DNA of 64,000 nt from Cheilinus undulatus (taxonomy: Eukaryota > Chordata > Actinopteri > Labriformes > Labridae), in contig NC_054885.1 in assembly GCF_018320785.1 (NCBI RefSeq), positions 11,902,421 through 11,966,420 of the forward strand. The letters run 5' to 3'. Shown here one piece after another: positions 1 through 13,000 of the stretch. A program made the translations under genes and the position numbers. The notes below the pieces were generated by a model. It saw nothing but the letters and a program-made list of their open reading frames with translations, did not search any database and was not told the DNA's origin. Every line of letters begins with the position of its first letter. Position 1 is the stretch's first letter.

Positions 1-789
1 AAAGAAACTGCATCACTATAACCAGATGGGAACCCTGGATGCAGAGCTCTCTGTGTCTCTCTCCTCCCCACTCCCTCTCTCTCTGGCAGGGGTTCAGCAG
101 TTTTGTCGAGCAGAGGGAGGAAGTATGGAAGCTGTCAAGGGCCATATGATGCTGCCTCTGCAGTTTACACACACAAACTGAAAGAGAGATTGATGACAAG
201 GACAGGGAGACTCCCAAAGGGCGGTGGACCTAATATACAGAATAGTTATAGGTGGGCATAAAAAGCACAAATAAACTCATCCTTTAAGTGGCGTGTGTCC
301 TTTTCATACTTTTTGTCCTGTAATGTGTTTGTGTGCTGTAAAGGTCAGCACTGTCTCTGCCACTTGGTTGACCCAGATTCTGACGGCCTTTTCTGTGTTT
401 CGTGTAATTGTGTGATGTATTCATATGTGTGGGAGTGTGTCTTTTGCCTGCCACTGTCTGTATAATCCCCCTGGTAGCGTTTGGTTTCAAGCACTAGTCA
501 GAGAACAGTCAGAGTCTCGCTCTGCAATATGCCTGACCTACATCGGCTGCTAACTGTGCGCTTAAGATGACACGTGAAGTCACATTTACTCTGTCTTTCT
601 ACAAAACGTCTGCGTTCGAGTGTTTGTACACGGCCTGCTTAGTAAGACACTCTGTAGCTCAACAGTTTAGTAATGATGCTAGTTTCACGGAAAATGCTGT
701 TGTCACATTAAGGCAGGGATTAAATTCTTCTTAAGCTTCTCTCAGCAGGCTGCCTCTCTCCAGGTGGTTAACAGGAGAGGTATAATCTC

Positions 790-820
<31 letters not shown>

Positions 821-1190
821 CGCACACATTTCCTGACAGGAGCACAAAAAGCATCACAGACGCTGAAACTGTGATTCAACATGCAGAAACTGTTTCGTAG
901 ACACGACACAGGGAAATCTCATCTTGTGCATGATTAAATACGCTACACACGAATATATCTACATTACGCAAGCACTCTTTTCCTTCATTTTGTGCTATTT
1001 GGAGCAATATGGCAGCAGGAATTAGAGGTGCGACAGCCAGACAGGTAGAGGTGATGAGCTATTTCTGTTCTCTTCACCTCTCTGTCTCAGTTTCATATAT
1101 TTTCTCACCCAAAAGCCTGACTCCAGGCAGTCCAGGAGGGACTGAACTATACCTTCACACATATGAACAGAAATGCAAAAAAATACATTT
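1..1190. other. No gene recognised
   Basis: The stretch has scattered stops in all frames. It contains a (CA)n microsatellite at 790-818. A possible exon-like segment after a pyrimidine tract near 90 is listed under rejected items. Confidence 0.5.
790..818. repeat. (CA)n microsatellite
   Basis: About 14 uninterrupted CA units. Confidence 0.95.
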
Positions 1191-3377
1191 ACAGTGCTGT
1201 GAAAAAGTATCTCCTGCCTTCCTAGTGTCTTTTTTTCACTGCATATTTGCCACATTTAAATGTTTCAGATCACCAAACATTTTATTGTAAGACAAAGATG
1301 GCCTGAGTAAAGACATTATTGAGTTTTTAAATTAGGATTTCTTTTATTAAGGGAAAAAGCCATCAAAACTTAACAGCTCTATGTGAAAAAGTAATTGCCC
1401 CCTAACCCTAATAACTGGTAGTGCCACCCTTGGGTGAAATTTAGAAGTTGTCTAGAAGTTCACCTACCTTGGCAGCGTAGTCCATTGATCGGCTGACTGC
1501 GATGCTTAGATCAATTTCCACATACGATGACTGCCACACACTGAAGCGCTGCAGGTTTGCCCTGACCGAAGAAGAGCGACCACGCCCAAAGGACGTGTGT
1601 GTAGAGCGCTGCACAGCTGCACAGCGGCACGCAGCCCTGATCAGTGGGCACAGATCACAGGAGAACTGTGTGTGTGTTCACACAGGAATAGTATGTCAAC
1701 AGTGGACGACTTTACCTTTGGGGCTTAATTTATCATCCTTTCCGTTATAAGTCCATGATATTATTGCTTACACTATTGGGTGAGTGCATTAGGAAATTAA
1801 AGGGTTAATGTTTGCTTAAAGGATCTGTGGTTTTATGTAAAATTCTGGCTAAATATTCTCACAAATTAACTTTTCTTTATCAATGGCGCTGTTGTAGCTC
1901 TGTGACCCACTGACCTCTCTGTGACCCATCGCTCTTGTAACGTTGATAAAGTGATGATTTGTGATCAGGAGTCCGTGCATTGTGTTGTATTTTGAAAGAA
2001 CCAGATGTTCTATGCTTGTGACTTCCTGTTTGGAGCTTTCTGGTCCGTACAGACCCTTTAGGGTTTGGGTGCCTAATCCTATCCAGCTTTGGGTTTTCCG
2101 TAGTTTGTGGTGTGTTTAATTGAAATTTTTCCTCCAAAGTAAATTTTCAATTTCTATTCATAAAAGTCTTCTGCTGTGAATAATAGCCACTTAATGTAAC
2201 CTCTGACAGCAAGCGGAAAATAAATGACATTCAGTTCACCATATTGGTTCCAGCTTGGGTATTGTACATCATTTCCCACCCCAAGGTTGAGGTCACCTCA
2301 TTGTGGAGGTCTGCAATGGATAAGCCAAAGTGCCCTACCATAGAGGTTTGTAGCCAGATCCTCTTGCTTGGTCCTCTTACTATACCTACTCTTGTGAGGT
2401 CTGAATGTTGACTGATGGCGCTGACTGAACTCCTTTGTGACAGCTTCTCTGCATATCTTTGGGTATCATAGTAAGACCGTGTGTCTAATGCTGACATGCT
2501 CAGGCGAGCAGGGATGGGAAGGGTCAGCTGCCTGACACAGGAGTGGCAGCTGCACTTTTACAGGCATCTGGCACTCTTTCCTGGGCCTGATCCAGCTCAC
2601 TGCATACTGGTTGCAGAAGACCCAGATTGGTCCAGATGTTAGGGGGGACCACGTGTGTCGTGGAGGTCACAGCTGGGAGGATACCTGGAGAGATGGGGCA
2701 TGGCCTAGTGCAGGCCCGGAGGATGGCCATCAGGAGGCCAGAGCAGTACAGGACCAAGGTTGATGTGGCCAAATGCTGAACCGGCATATGCCACCATACC
2801 TGACCAGACCTGACCCCTGGCGGCTACAACTGCAAGCAAGCATTTTTGGTAACTGGGAATGAGGAGAAATTTGGCCCAGTCTTCTTTACAGAATTGTTTT
2901 AACTCAGCCTCCTTGTAGGTTTTCGATTCTTTTTAAGATCATGCTACATCAACTAATTCAGAGTTAAGTCCAGACTTTGCCTAGGCCACTCCAAGACCTT
3001 CATAATGATGTTTTTAAGCCATTCAAGGACTTGATTTGGTAGGCTGGCCACTCCTGTGAAGGTTTACCACTGCTTAAAGTTTTCTCCATTTGTGGATTAG
3101 GGCTCTCGCCATGGTTTACTGGAGTCCCAAAGTCTCAGAAATGGCTTTGTAACCCTTTCCAGACTGAATCAGTGACTTTGTTTCTTATCCTTGTTTTTGT
3201 TGTGTTGCTTTCAGAGATCTTTTAGCCTTCTTCGCTTTGTCAGACAGGTTCTCTTTAAGGGATTTCTTTGTACAACCGGCCTGGCAGATATCAGGCTTTG
3301 GCGTGGCTTATGAAATTAAACTCAGCTTTCCAAAAAATGTGGTTGATTACAGTTAATTCATCATTTAATGGGAGGGG
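1191..3377 (+). mobile_element. Fish DNA transposon (ACAGTGCTGTGAAAAAGTA family) split by a 1.4-kb insertion
   Basis: The terminus ACAGTGCTGTGAAAAAGTAT at 1191 and the subterminal GTGAAAAAGTAATTGCCCCC near 1385 belong to a high-copy fish element. The text breaks at CACCCTTGG (about 1430) and resumes near 2821 with the expected interior, including CTCCATTTGTGGAT and AGGCCACTCC. The intervening 1.4 kb is a later insertion. Further copies lie at 18934, 19805, 48174 and about 60500. Superfamily assignment is from memory and unconfirmed. Confidence 0.7.
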
Positions 3378-6300
3378 GGCAGCAAGGCAGTTGAGTTGTA
3401 CAGAGTAAAGCTGCAAGACAGAACCAGACCCTGTGATGGATATCTATCATTGGAAAGGTGAAAGAAAAGGGATAGAGAAGCAGAGGGATGAATGGAGCCC
3501 AACAGTTGGAAAGACGGACAAGATTTAGGTAGCAACCAGAAAAGAAACAGATAAGACTGACTTCCTTTTGGCAAGCCTCTGATAATAACAGAAATATGAG
3601 GATATCCATTGTGATGTTAATTCAGGACCACAGGAGCTTTCCTGTGTGTCTTATATTATGTCTGTGAGCTTCCCGCCAGGTTTTGCGCATTAGCATGTGA
3701 ATCTGACAGCTGCTGTCAGCATTTTTGTCCGTACATGCAGCTGGAGCCGTAATGTGCCAGTTCAGTGTGTTGTGTGTGTGTCAGTATGAACATTTCATCA
3801 CAGCGGGCTTCCATGAAAGCTGTCCAGATTTAGCATATTATCTGTCATGTGGAGGTAGCCTGCTCTGACCTTGAGGATCTTGCGGCACTAAGAAGACGTG
3901 TTGAACACTTTTCTGCTCAGGTGTTCCTCTCTCTCCTCATTCATTTGTCCCTTTTTTCTCATTTCTTCCTCCAGCTTGAAAGGATCCTGCCTCAGTTGGA
4001 GGACGCCCCTCCAAACCTCTGTTGTTAGCCTCAAATTAATTTCCCTCCATCAATGTGTCGAGATGTTTTGTCTGTAAAACCCTGAGCTTTCAAAAGACTG
4101 TCATGTCTAATCAGGGAGGACAGCAGCTCCACATTTGGTCTTATACCTTTATACTCTCTGACAGTGGAGGCCTCACGTCGGGAGTTTGGTGGGCTTAGTC
4201 ATCGCCAAAGGCATGCTTTCGCAGGTGGGCTTATTGTTGTTTTGACAGCACTAACATGAGTGTAAATGAACCTGCAGCGAAAAGGTAAAGTTCTGAGTTT
4301 GCCTCAAGGAACACCTCAGTTGAAAGAAAAATAAGTTAATGATGTTGCAAATGAACTAGAGCTGGATTGGTGTTATTTTCTGACATTTTTACTGAACTTT
4401 TTTTCATATCACCTTTATGAAATTTTTGATTCTTTCATCTGTGAACATACACAGAATTATTAAATCAAGGTTGGCAAAGGATAAGAAAAACAAACATTTT
4501 TCTTATTCAGTGAAATCACATCAGTACTAATTCCTCTCTTGGGCTCATGTATTCATCCTATAACCCTTTATTTCCACAGGGTCCGTGTTCTAAGTGTTCT
4601 GCCTAAGTTTCACTCTGGCCAAGGGTGCGCACCCTTGTCCACTGGATCCTGAAGTGCAGCAGGAGACTCGAGGTCACATGGTCACCTGAGAGCTACAACT
4701 TTACTTGGGAATTATGGGATCAAATAAAGTTGAAACAACATCCTGGAGAAGGCCTACAATTGTGTCCCACAGGGGTCATGTGGGGGGCACTGCGGTAATA
4801 TAGGGTCCTGGGGCGGCTGCAGTGAGCCATCAGGTCACTGTATATGAGAGCTGTTTTAGCATCCTAGGCACAAAGTCAGACACCTTCTGCTCTCTTATTG
4901 GCCCTGTAACACCAGCTGTAAAACACGTGGGATGGCAGAAGTGGAAGATTAGATTCCCCCCTTCACGGAAGTGTTTGAACCGCATTTCTACAATGTACAA
5001 AGATATTAATAAAAACAAAGTGTACACGTTGTGAAAATGCTGCGGCATGTGCGCCAACCTCAGAGGGTTAATAAAGAAATGTGGTCCAGCTCTGATAAAA
5101 CTGCTGCTATACTATAGCTACATCCAAGCTAAACGCTACATTGGCGGCAGCCAATGCGATCTGCTTCTACCGCACATAACCATATACACAACCCCGCCAG
5201 TAGCTACCACCTTATTCTCTTGAAATAACATTGATTGGTCAGGTCTGATCTCTGATCTGACACAATCATTTCAGATTGGAGCCTTACAAGATGGGTCTGC
5301 CTGATGACAGACGTGGAATCTGGACAATCAGTCTGTTTCCAAGGCTAACATGGTGCCATCTCACATGTTAAAAAAAATGAGTTGTCTGATTCAGCCATAA
5401 GTTGAGGCTGCTACATGTGCAAGCAAGTGTTCTCCTGTGTGTTCGAAAAAACTTAGAGATCACAAGGAGACCCCCCACTGTTGTTCCGAGATTCATCAAA
5501 GGATCTGTAGAAAGACTTCAGGCAGCCTCATGGCAAAAGTCCCTCTAAATCCAGTCCAGATTGTGTGTATATGTGTGTGTGCTTTTAAAGGTGTATGTGT
5601 GTAAAAGCTGGATAACAGGTAGGACACAGCAGAGCAGAAAGTTATAAGACATAGGGCCGTCACTGCCAGGTTTTTAATCTAGTTCAGTATGGTTCTAGTA
5701 TGCAGAAAAACTCACAAACAGTCAGATTTGTGCAAACGTGTATTTGTGCAATATAGACATTTGTTTGTGACAGCTTTAGGGAAAAGGTGTAGATCAGTAT
5801 TTTTCTGTTAGTCTGGGCATATTTCCAAGTTATCAGTTAGCACTAAAAGGGATTGTATTGATTGAAAACACCAGATCTAGAACCAGGCTGATAAACATGA
5901 ATTCCACCATAAGAGCACTCATTACCACATCATTTGCATGTGATATAATCTACTTAATAATCCATGGAAAGCCAAAGTTCTCCTTCTTTTCAGTGCTTGT
6001 TTGTTATGAAGGAACTCAAAGATGGATGAGCAGAACATGTGGATAAGAAGGATCAGTGAGTCAGCTGCAAGTCTGCCCTCATAGTTCACATAACTATTTC
6101 AGATTTAAACAACATCTGACATGAGTGGATGAGCTCAAATGTACATTTAGGAGTTGTTTATTCACCCACACCTACCCTCTCTCTTTTGTTATGGGCTCCA
6201 GTGGGAAGCATGGGATGCCCACTGTTACATAGATGTTTCTACTCTACCCCCATTATCAGCCAAAGAGTTTTTATCAGCCAATCACACGCCTCCTCCATAA

Positions 6301-7383
6301 GCCCACCCATGTCCTGTTTTCCGCCCTCTTGTGACTCACTTTGTTCACAGCACATTTGAACCGCTGTGTTTGTGCCTAAAAGTGTAGCTTTGCTGACGCT
6401 TATGCAGGTTTATGGATGCAGTCAGAGGACTTGCCTGGGATTTATATATCTTTCAAAGATGAACAGCAAGGTTTCAGGTGAGAAGATAAACAACATATAC
6501 AACAAAGAAAGTTGATTACAGCTCATTGTCCTGGAATTTTAATAATTTAAAATGTGAGGTGTTTTTCTTCACTATCAAATGAGACAATATGGATGAATGA
6601 AAAAGAAGAAGCTCACTTAGCTGGATCTGTAACTATGCCCCATTAACAAGACTCAGAGAAGGCTCCAATAACACTTCTCAGATAATCAGAAACATTTTAC
6701 TCCAATAAATGAGCTATTACATGCATGTAAATAGATTTCCTTTCACTGTACCTTAAGTTATTGATTATCTGCATCTTTTCCTGTAGTGGTGAATATTGAT
6801 TATTGTTACTACAAAAGGCAGCGAAGGAGTTACACTCCAATTAGACAAAGGTCAAACAAACAGATCGACTTTTTCCTCTGTACCACGGAGTCACACACAA
6901 ACAAGAAAACACAACCAATATAAAAGATTCAGGACATACTATAGGAACAGCAACTTTAAACACAGTAACACACTGAACAGTTGATCACTCTAACACACGT
7001 GAAAGTTGACTCATGAATAAACACAAAGGAGGATGTAAAATGTCTTTTACGAAAAAAGGAAATATATCTTTTGGTCTGTTTTACTTCAGCTTTTTATTTG
7101 ACACTTAAAATTCTGTCTCTTTTACATTCATTTCATCAAAGCATGTTCATTGGAAGTAAAGATCAAAATAAATAAATTTTAAGTTACATATTCATGGCTC
7201 AGTTAAAAGCATCTTGAAAGCTCCCTTTCCCCTTCTGAGGTTTTGAAAAGTTTCTACAAAAACAAAGAAATGAACTCCTGTTTCTCAGTTAGCCTGTACT
7301 TATGCTGCTCTGTATGACGGGATGATCACTTTGATTACATTGAAAACCTGCAGCCCTGAAGGATCCTTGATGAAACTAGGATC
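3378..7383. other. 4-kb stretch with no recognised gene
   Basis: No open frame above about 80 codons shows conserved motifs. There are short GT-rich runs near 3770 and 5560. A pyrimidine-rich tract with cag at about 3975 precedes a 17-codon open segment that I could not connect to other exons. Confidence 0.5.
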
Positions 7384-8765
7384 TACAATGCCAGTCCCGT
7401 AAAAGTTAGGATGCTATGTATAATATAAATAAAAACAGAATGCAATGATTTGCAAAGCTCATAAACACATATTTGATTCACAATAGAACAGAAGCAACAT
7501 ATCAGATGTTGAAACTGAGACTTTTTTGCATTTCAGGAAAATATGAGCTCATTTTGAATATGATAGCATTAACAAGTCTCATAAAAGTAGGGACGGGGCA
7601 ACAAAAGGCTGGAAAAGTGGGTGGTACTAATTAAAAACAGCTGGAGGGGCATTTTGCAATTAATAAGGTTAATTGCCAACAGGGCTTAAACATGACTGGG
7701 TATAAAAGGAGCATTTTAGAGAGGCACAGTCTCTCAGAAGAAAATATGGGAAGAGATTGACCAAAAAAAAACTGTGTTTAAAAATTGTGGAATAATTTCA
7801 TAAAAATTCTTTTGATATCCAAACTTCTACAGCAGTGGCCATGGATTAGTACCAGGCCGTGGGTCTTTTGGCACTGGGTCGCACAGAAAAAGTAAAGTGC
7901 TTATTCTATTTCCTTTGATAGTCTGAATCAGAATCTGAAAGATGTTTTATTTGATAAAATAACTCTCATCTGTCTGTGCCTTTCGGCCTTTTGACATGTC
8001 AAGACATCAAGGTGCTTATCTTGCTCATGTGATAACCAAAAATTAAGCCCACAAACTAACTAAAAAGTAAAAAACAATCATACTTCAGGTGTAATTGGCT
8101 CCCATCATCCCTAGATGGGACCGTGTTGTTGCAGAGAAACAAGCTCAGGGCTCCCAGTGATTCAGCATTATTCCTCTTGTTTTATTATTATTATTATTTT
8201 CTAAGCCTTTTGTATCATTTTGTTTCAGCGTATTTATCCCCCACACACTGATGGCTGGTCCAAGAAAATTGTCTTTCATGAAACCAGTCCTCAACACAAA
8301 ATAAGTTCGGGACTACTGATCTACAGCAAACAATGTAGAGATCTCTGTGTGCAAAGGCTTGTGATCTCCAGGCCCTGAGGCGGCACTGCATTAAAAACAG
8401 GCATGATTCTCTACTAGGAAATCACTGCATGGGCTCAGGAACACATCCAGAAATCGTTGTCTGTCCACAAAATTCGATTTGCCATTCACAAATGCAAGTT
8501 GAAGCTGTTTCATGCAAAGAAGAAGCCATGTGTGAACATGATCGAGAAAAGCCAACACCCTCTCTGGGCCAAAGTTCATTTAAAAAGAACTGAAGCAAAA
8601 TGGAAAACTGTTCTGTGGTCACATGAATCAAAATTTGAAATTATTTCTGGAAACCATGGATGCCGTGTCTGGTGAACTAAGAGAAGAGGGACCATCCAGC
8701 TTGTTATCAGCGCACAGTTCAACAGCCTGCATCTCTGATGGTATGGGGTTGCATTAGTGCCTATG
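7384..8765 (+). mobile_element. Tc1/mariner-like element with nested hAT-like MITE
   Basis: The 5' part (ACAGAATGCAATGATTTGC, CACAATAGAACA) and the 3' part (about 8330-8765) belong to one degenerate fish transposon. A decayed transposase fragment, WKTVLWSHESKFEI, matches the DDE-family VLWSDESKFE block. The segment at about 7829-8326 (starting CAGCAGTGGCCATGG, ending near GGGACTACTGATCTACAG) looks like a hAT-type MITE inserted later. No intact coding capacity. Confidence 0.65.
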
Positions 8766-8789
8766 AAAGAAAATGTGGAAGAAAGATCT

Positions 8790-9290
8790 TGCAATAATGA
8801 GGTCCCATTCAAGTTCTTGTGAAAAAATGTAACTTTTTTTTTTAGAAAATATCTTACAATTAAAGATAACATAATCATAGAAAAAGGCTGTGTAATAATA
8901 AAAAATGTATTGTTATTATAAGACCCTAAGCCAAAAGTTCTGCTAAACAATCATGAGGAAAGAGCTTGTGTAAGGAAATATCCCTTTGATTTTGATAAAA
9001 GATACCACTTTAAATGTGCTGGTTTGGTTCAGTTGGTAGAGTGGGTGCCCAAAATAATGGATTATTATGAAAAAAATCATGTTATTATGATATCCTAATA
9101 GCATAATTATGAGAAAAGATCTTAGAAAGCTGGAAAAAGAGCTCATAATCTTGTCTAAAAGTGGAATTTCAGGAAAGGATGTTATTATTAAGGGAAAGAG
9201 CTTGTTATTGTGGGATGCTCATTCTGTAATTATGAGAAATTATCTGAAAGAGATCTTGTATGATGATATACTAACTATGAAATGAGGGTT
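8790..9290. repeat. Degenerate AT-rich array (TAATTATGAGAAA-like units)
   Basis: Units such as AATTATGAGAAA, GAGCTTGTTATT and TTATTATGA recur irregularly. It is the same style of array as at 31980-32890. It lies just beyond the MRTF 3' end. Confidence 0.6.
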
Positions 9291-9296
9291 TCAGTT

Positions 9297-9302
9297 TTTA
9301 TT
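9297..9302 (-). terminator. Candidate poly(A) signal of the MRTFA-like gene
   Basis: An AATAAA hexamer on the minus strand lies 279 bases past the TAA stop. The surrounding DNA is AT-rich and next to a degenerate AT array, so a chance match is possible. Confidence 0.4.
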
Positions 9303-9580
9303 TTCTGTGGTGAATAATTAAATGAAATAAAAATAAAAAATGAAATAAAGTTGTCTGAATCCTAATCTGAATGGGAAGGGTTTCAGTAGAACTGTAGTAG
9401 ATGTAGGTCCTGCCTAATAAACAGTATTTGAAAAAAAAAAAACAGTATTGCTGTGTTTAAATGAAGCAAATGAATGAAGGTCAAAGTGAGTTAAAATCTG
9501 GTAAACCACACAGTTTCTAATGACAAACTGATCCTCATGTGTCTATAAGTGCATTGCCTGTAATGGATGTTTTTCCGCTG

Positions 9581-10083
9581 TTAAAGGCAGGAGTCCCAGT
9601 GGATCTGAAGGTCACAACTATCCAAGAAATCTGTAGAAAAGACACTAGGGGGCGTTTGAGGTCCCAGAGGGTCCAGAGTCATGGCTTCCTCCTCCTTTTT
9701 TCCTCCCACATCGAAATCCAACCAATCCATACTGTCCGCACCTCGCTCCCTCTCAGCTGCTATATCGAGGGTATCCATCGGGGATGGGGGAGGGTCCAAG
9801 ATACTAGGAGTGCACAGCATTTCACTGTGGAGGTCATCAATTAACGTCAAAGGACCGCCGGGCTCCACCCCGAGGAGAGGCTTTCCCATGGTGCTTTCTA
9901 GAAAGTCCTCGAGACATCCACTCCCAGCATTACTGAGGTGCTGCTCCTCTTCTGTGGGAACTAACAGAGTCTGGGGCTCTGAGAGGGGAAACTGTGGGAT
10001 GTTAAGACAGGGTGAGGAGGAGGGGTTTGGATTCAGTTCATCTAGTGGACGGGTAGAGGATGGTTTGAAAGCAGACAGAGATT
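9581..10083 (-). CDS. mrtfa-like: MRTFA-like exon 18: C-terminal transactivation tail and stop
   Basis: The last exon encodes residues 963-1129. Conserved blocks are CLEDFLESTMGKPLLG, PLTLIDDLHSEML, PPSPMDT, DSMDWLDF and the terminal FSTDFLDSCDLQIHWDSCL, all characteristic of the MRTFA tail. The stop is TAA at 9583-9581. A minus-strand AATAAA lies at 9302-9297, giving a plausible 3' UTR of about 0.3 kb. Confidence 0.97.
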
Positions 10084-13000
10084 CTGAGGTAAAGAAATAC
10101 AGAAAGCTGAAATTAAACATTGCCCCCAAAGCACTGTTATACTGGTAACATACTATTATCATATTATGTATGATTAAAAGGTTGTAAGAACAAGGCTTTT
10201 GTTCTGATATTCAGTACAACAGCACATTCTGTTCACTTCAATGTGTGTTTATCAGGCAACCAGTGAAATAGAAGTGTGTTGATTGTTGCTTTGGTGTACC
10301 AGATGTTCTGGCCTTCTGTTGTATATCATTGCATCTTACCTCCTCTCTGCAAAGTGCTGTCAATAAAATCATCTTCATGCTCTCTATCCTGAAGAAAGAA
10401 TCACAAATCAATCAAAACATTAGTTCTCCAAATAATGAAACGAAATTGATTAATTTTGCACTGCGATACTATCATAAATGTTGTGTTCATACTTTTTTAT
10501 CCGGTGATGGAGCAGACAATTTAATCGAAGCCGAAGACAGCGGACTCAACAAATCATCTCTACAGGGACAAACCTAAAGAAGAAGAGAGGGAAGTGAATA
10601 AACTTTCACTTTCAGCAACCAGATGGTTACAAAAATCCCTTTGCAATGAGGCTGAGTAGTTCATTCATTCAAGATACTCATTAGCATGGGCTACTTAAGT
10701 GTGAAACCATGGTATATGCTCCTTAAGAGGACATGGTTGTGTATTATGGCTCTGGCTGAGCCAATGCAGGACATTCACAGAGTCGTCCCTAGGCACAGTC
10801 TGAGTTCCTGAGCGCTGCAGAGCAGGTTTTCATTGAGGATATCTCTTTACTTTGCTCCATTCAGCTTTCCCTCAACCCTGACCTCAAACACCCCACAGCA
10901 TGATGCTGCCACCACCATGCTTCACTGTTGGGATGGTATTGGGCAGGTGATGAGCACTGCCTGGTTTCTTCTTGACATAACGTTTAGAACTGAGGCCAGA
11001 CAGTTCAATCTTGGTTTCATCGGACCAGAGAATCTTGTTCGTGCTTTTTCGCAAATTACATGCTGGCTGCACAGGAGAGGCATCCATCCAACCACTCTGC
11101 CATAAAGCCCAGATCGGTGGAGGGCTGCAGTGATGTTTGTCCATCAGCTATGGGTTGCGCCAGCTATGCGAAAGTTCTAACATAGCCTAGTTTGAACAGT
11201 TCCTACTTAAAACTGAGTTTAAACGCTACTAACTTTAAGGTGTTGCACCAGCTGTGATAGTTTCAACGTAAGCTTAATTTCCTCTGGCCACTGTTAAATT
11301 TTCCTGTGTTATTCACCTAGGGGCGTAGCACGGGGGGGAAAAGGGTACTGATTACCCGGGCCCACAGTAAGGGGGGGCCCTTGAGGAACCTGCAATTAAA
11401 AGTGTGTTTTTATTTATTTTTTCTTAGTTATAAGTGTCATTATTTAATCAAAGGTGAGAAAATGAATCAGTCGACAGACTGAAATTTGTATCAAAGAGAG
11501 TAAAATAAATACTCCTCCCTTAAAAATGTCCAAATGGTATAGTCCAGCGCTGTGAAATAATGCAAGTAAATTCAGTTTAATCATAGTGAAAATATTGCTC
11601 ATAAATGTGGAAATTATGCTTTAAAAATACATTAAAATGCATAGATATTTGTTAAAAAGGTCATATCTGCTTAAAAATTTTGGTTAGTTCGGCTGTAAAT
11701 CTCTACAAGTTAATTCAACCTTCAACCTCTGTGGTGCAACCAAACAATTACACAACTTAAGTTGCAACTTAACTCGTTTCGATGTAGGGTTTAATGTGGA
11801 CTTAGCATCATAACTTAAGACAGAACTTACACATAGCTGGTGCGACAGGCTACTGGAGCTTTGTCCCATTGCCACACAGAATCTCTGAAGCTCAGGTTGT
11901 TGGTCACTAGTCTTACTAAGGCCCTTCTCAACAGATTGCTCAGTTTGGAAGGGTTGTGTCAAACTTCTTACATTTGAGAATTTTGGAGGCCACTGTGCTC
12001 TTGTTAACCGTCAGTGCAGCAGAACCATTTTTGGAGCCTCCCCCAGATCTGTGCCTTGCAATAATCCTGTCTCTGAGCTCTGCAGGCAGCTCCTCATGGC
12101 TTGGTTTTTGCTCTGGAGTGCATTATCAGCTGCGAGGCCTTCAATAGAGAATCATATCCAACTGTTTAACTTCCCACAGGTGGACTCCAATCAAGGCGCA
12201 GAAACATCTCAGCGAATATCAAGAAAAATAAGAGGAACCTGGGCCTTTTTTGAGGGTTGTTTTTGTGCTGAATCAAATGCAGTATGGCCATGAGTATGGT
12301 CATTGTTGGTTGGCTTGGTTCTTATAAAAATTAATATAAGGATTTCATAAATGTCAGTGGAAGATTTGAATGAAGACATTTACTTCCAGAATTCTATTGA
12401 CAAAAAATGGGGAGTCACTCTGAATGATTATGCACTTTATCTGAAGATTACTCACAATATTTTGGGAGGAAGGCGATAATGTGTTTCTGCCTGAGAGCGA
12501 TGTCTCCTGGTCCTTGAGAAAAGACTCCAGGGTAGAAGGGTGAGGCACAACTTCCTGTTCAGGCTGTTCAACAGACACCTGTGGTCCACCATTCTTCACC
12601 TTAAATATTTAACATAGCAGAAAAATGAGGACTACATCCACAGCATACTTCGTTTTAAAAGCTTTTTCATATTTAACGGCATCATTCCCAAATTATAGTC
12701 ATGTGCATAAGTTGTAGGCATGTGGGGCAGCCAGCATTGAGCTTGACACATGTTGACACACGTGTGTTGTTCGGCAGCCAAGGTCTAGCTCAATGGCCTC
12801 TCTTTTGTCTGGGCCTTTTCTGCCCTGGGCATACACCTGTGGGCCTTTGAACATCCACAGTACAACCAGGGGTTGTGGTAACCCTACTACCCACCCAGAT
12901 GGGAACCTAGGCCATGCTTAGTCACTATGCCCAACTCTTACCGTGCCCTGAAGGTGTGAACTTTGTGATTTTTTTCAACTGATCATTTTCCCATGCCCCT

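Noticed and set aside
90-146. Exon-like plus-strand segment after a pyrimidine tract (GFSSFVEQREEVWKLSRAI then stop).
   Set aside because: No recognised protein, no partner exons in the window and a short length; a pyrimidine-rich run plus cag is common by chance.
3976-4028. Plus-strand segment LERILPQLEDAPPNLCC then stop after a strong acceptor-like tract.
   Set aside because: Only 17 codons, no motif and no upstream exon with matching phase visible.
9021-9050. tRNA-like text GGTTCAGTTGGTAGAGTGGG.
   Set aside because: Only an A-box-like stretch; no acceptor stem, anticodon arm or T arm follows. At most a tRNA-derived SINE scrap.
9539-10148. Plus-strand open frames of 101 and 155 codons.
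   Set aside because: Antisense shadows of MRTF exon 18.
10493-10559. Alternative acceptor (ctgtag) for MRTF exon 16.
   Set aside because: It would need phase 2 from exon 15, which ends in phase 0; the upstream cttcttctttag acceptor fits and has the better pyrimidine tract.
10884-11144. 86-codon minus-strand frame as a possible host gene.
   Set aside because: It is Tc1 transposase (LWSDETKIEL, HGGGSIMLWG), truncated and split by another insertion.
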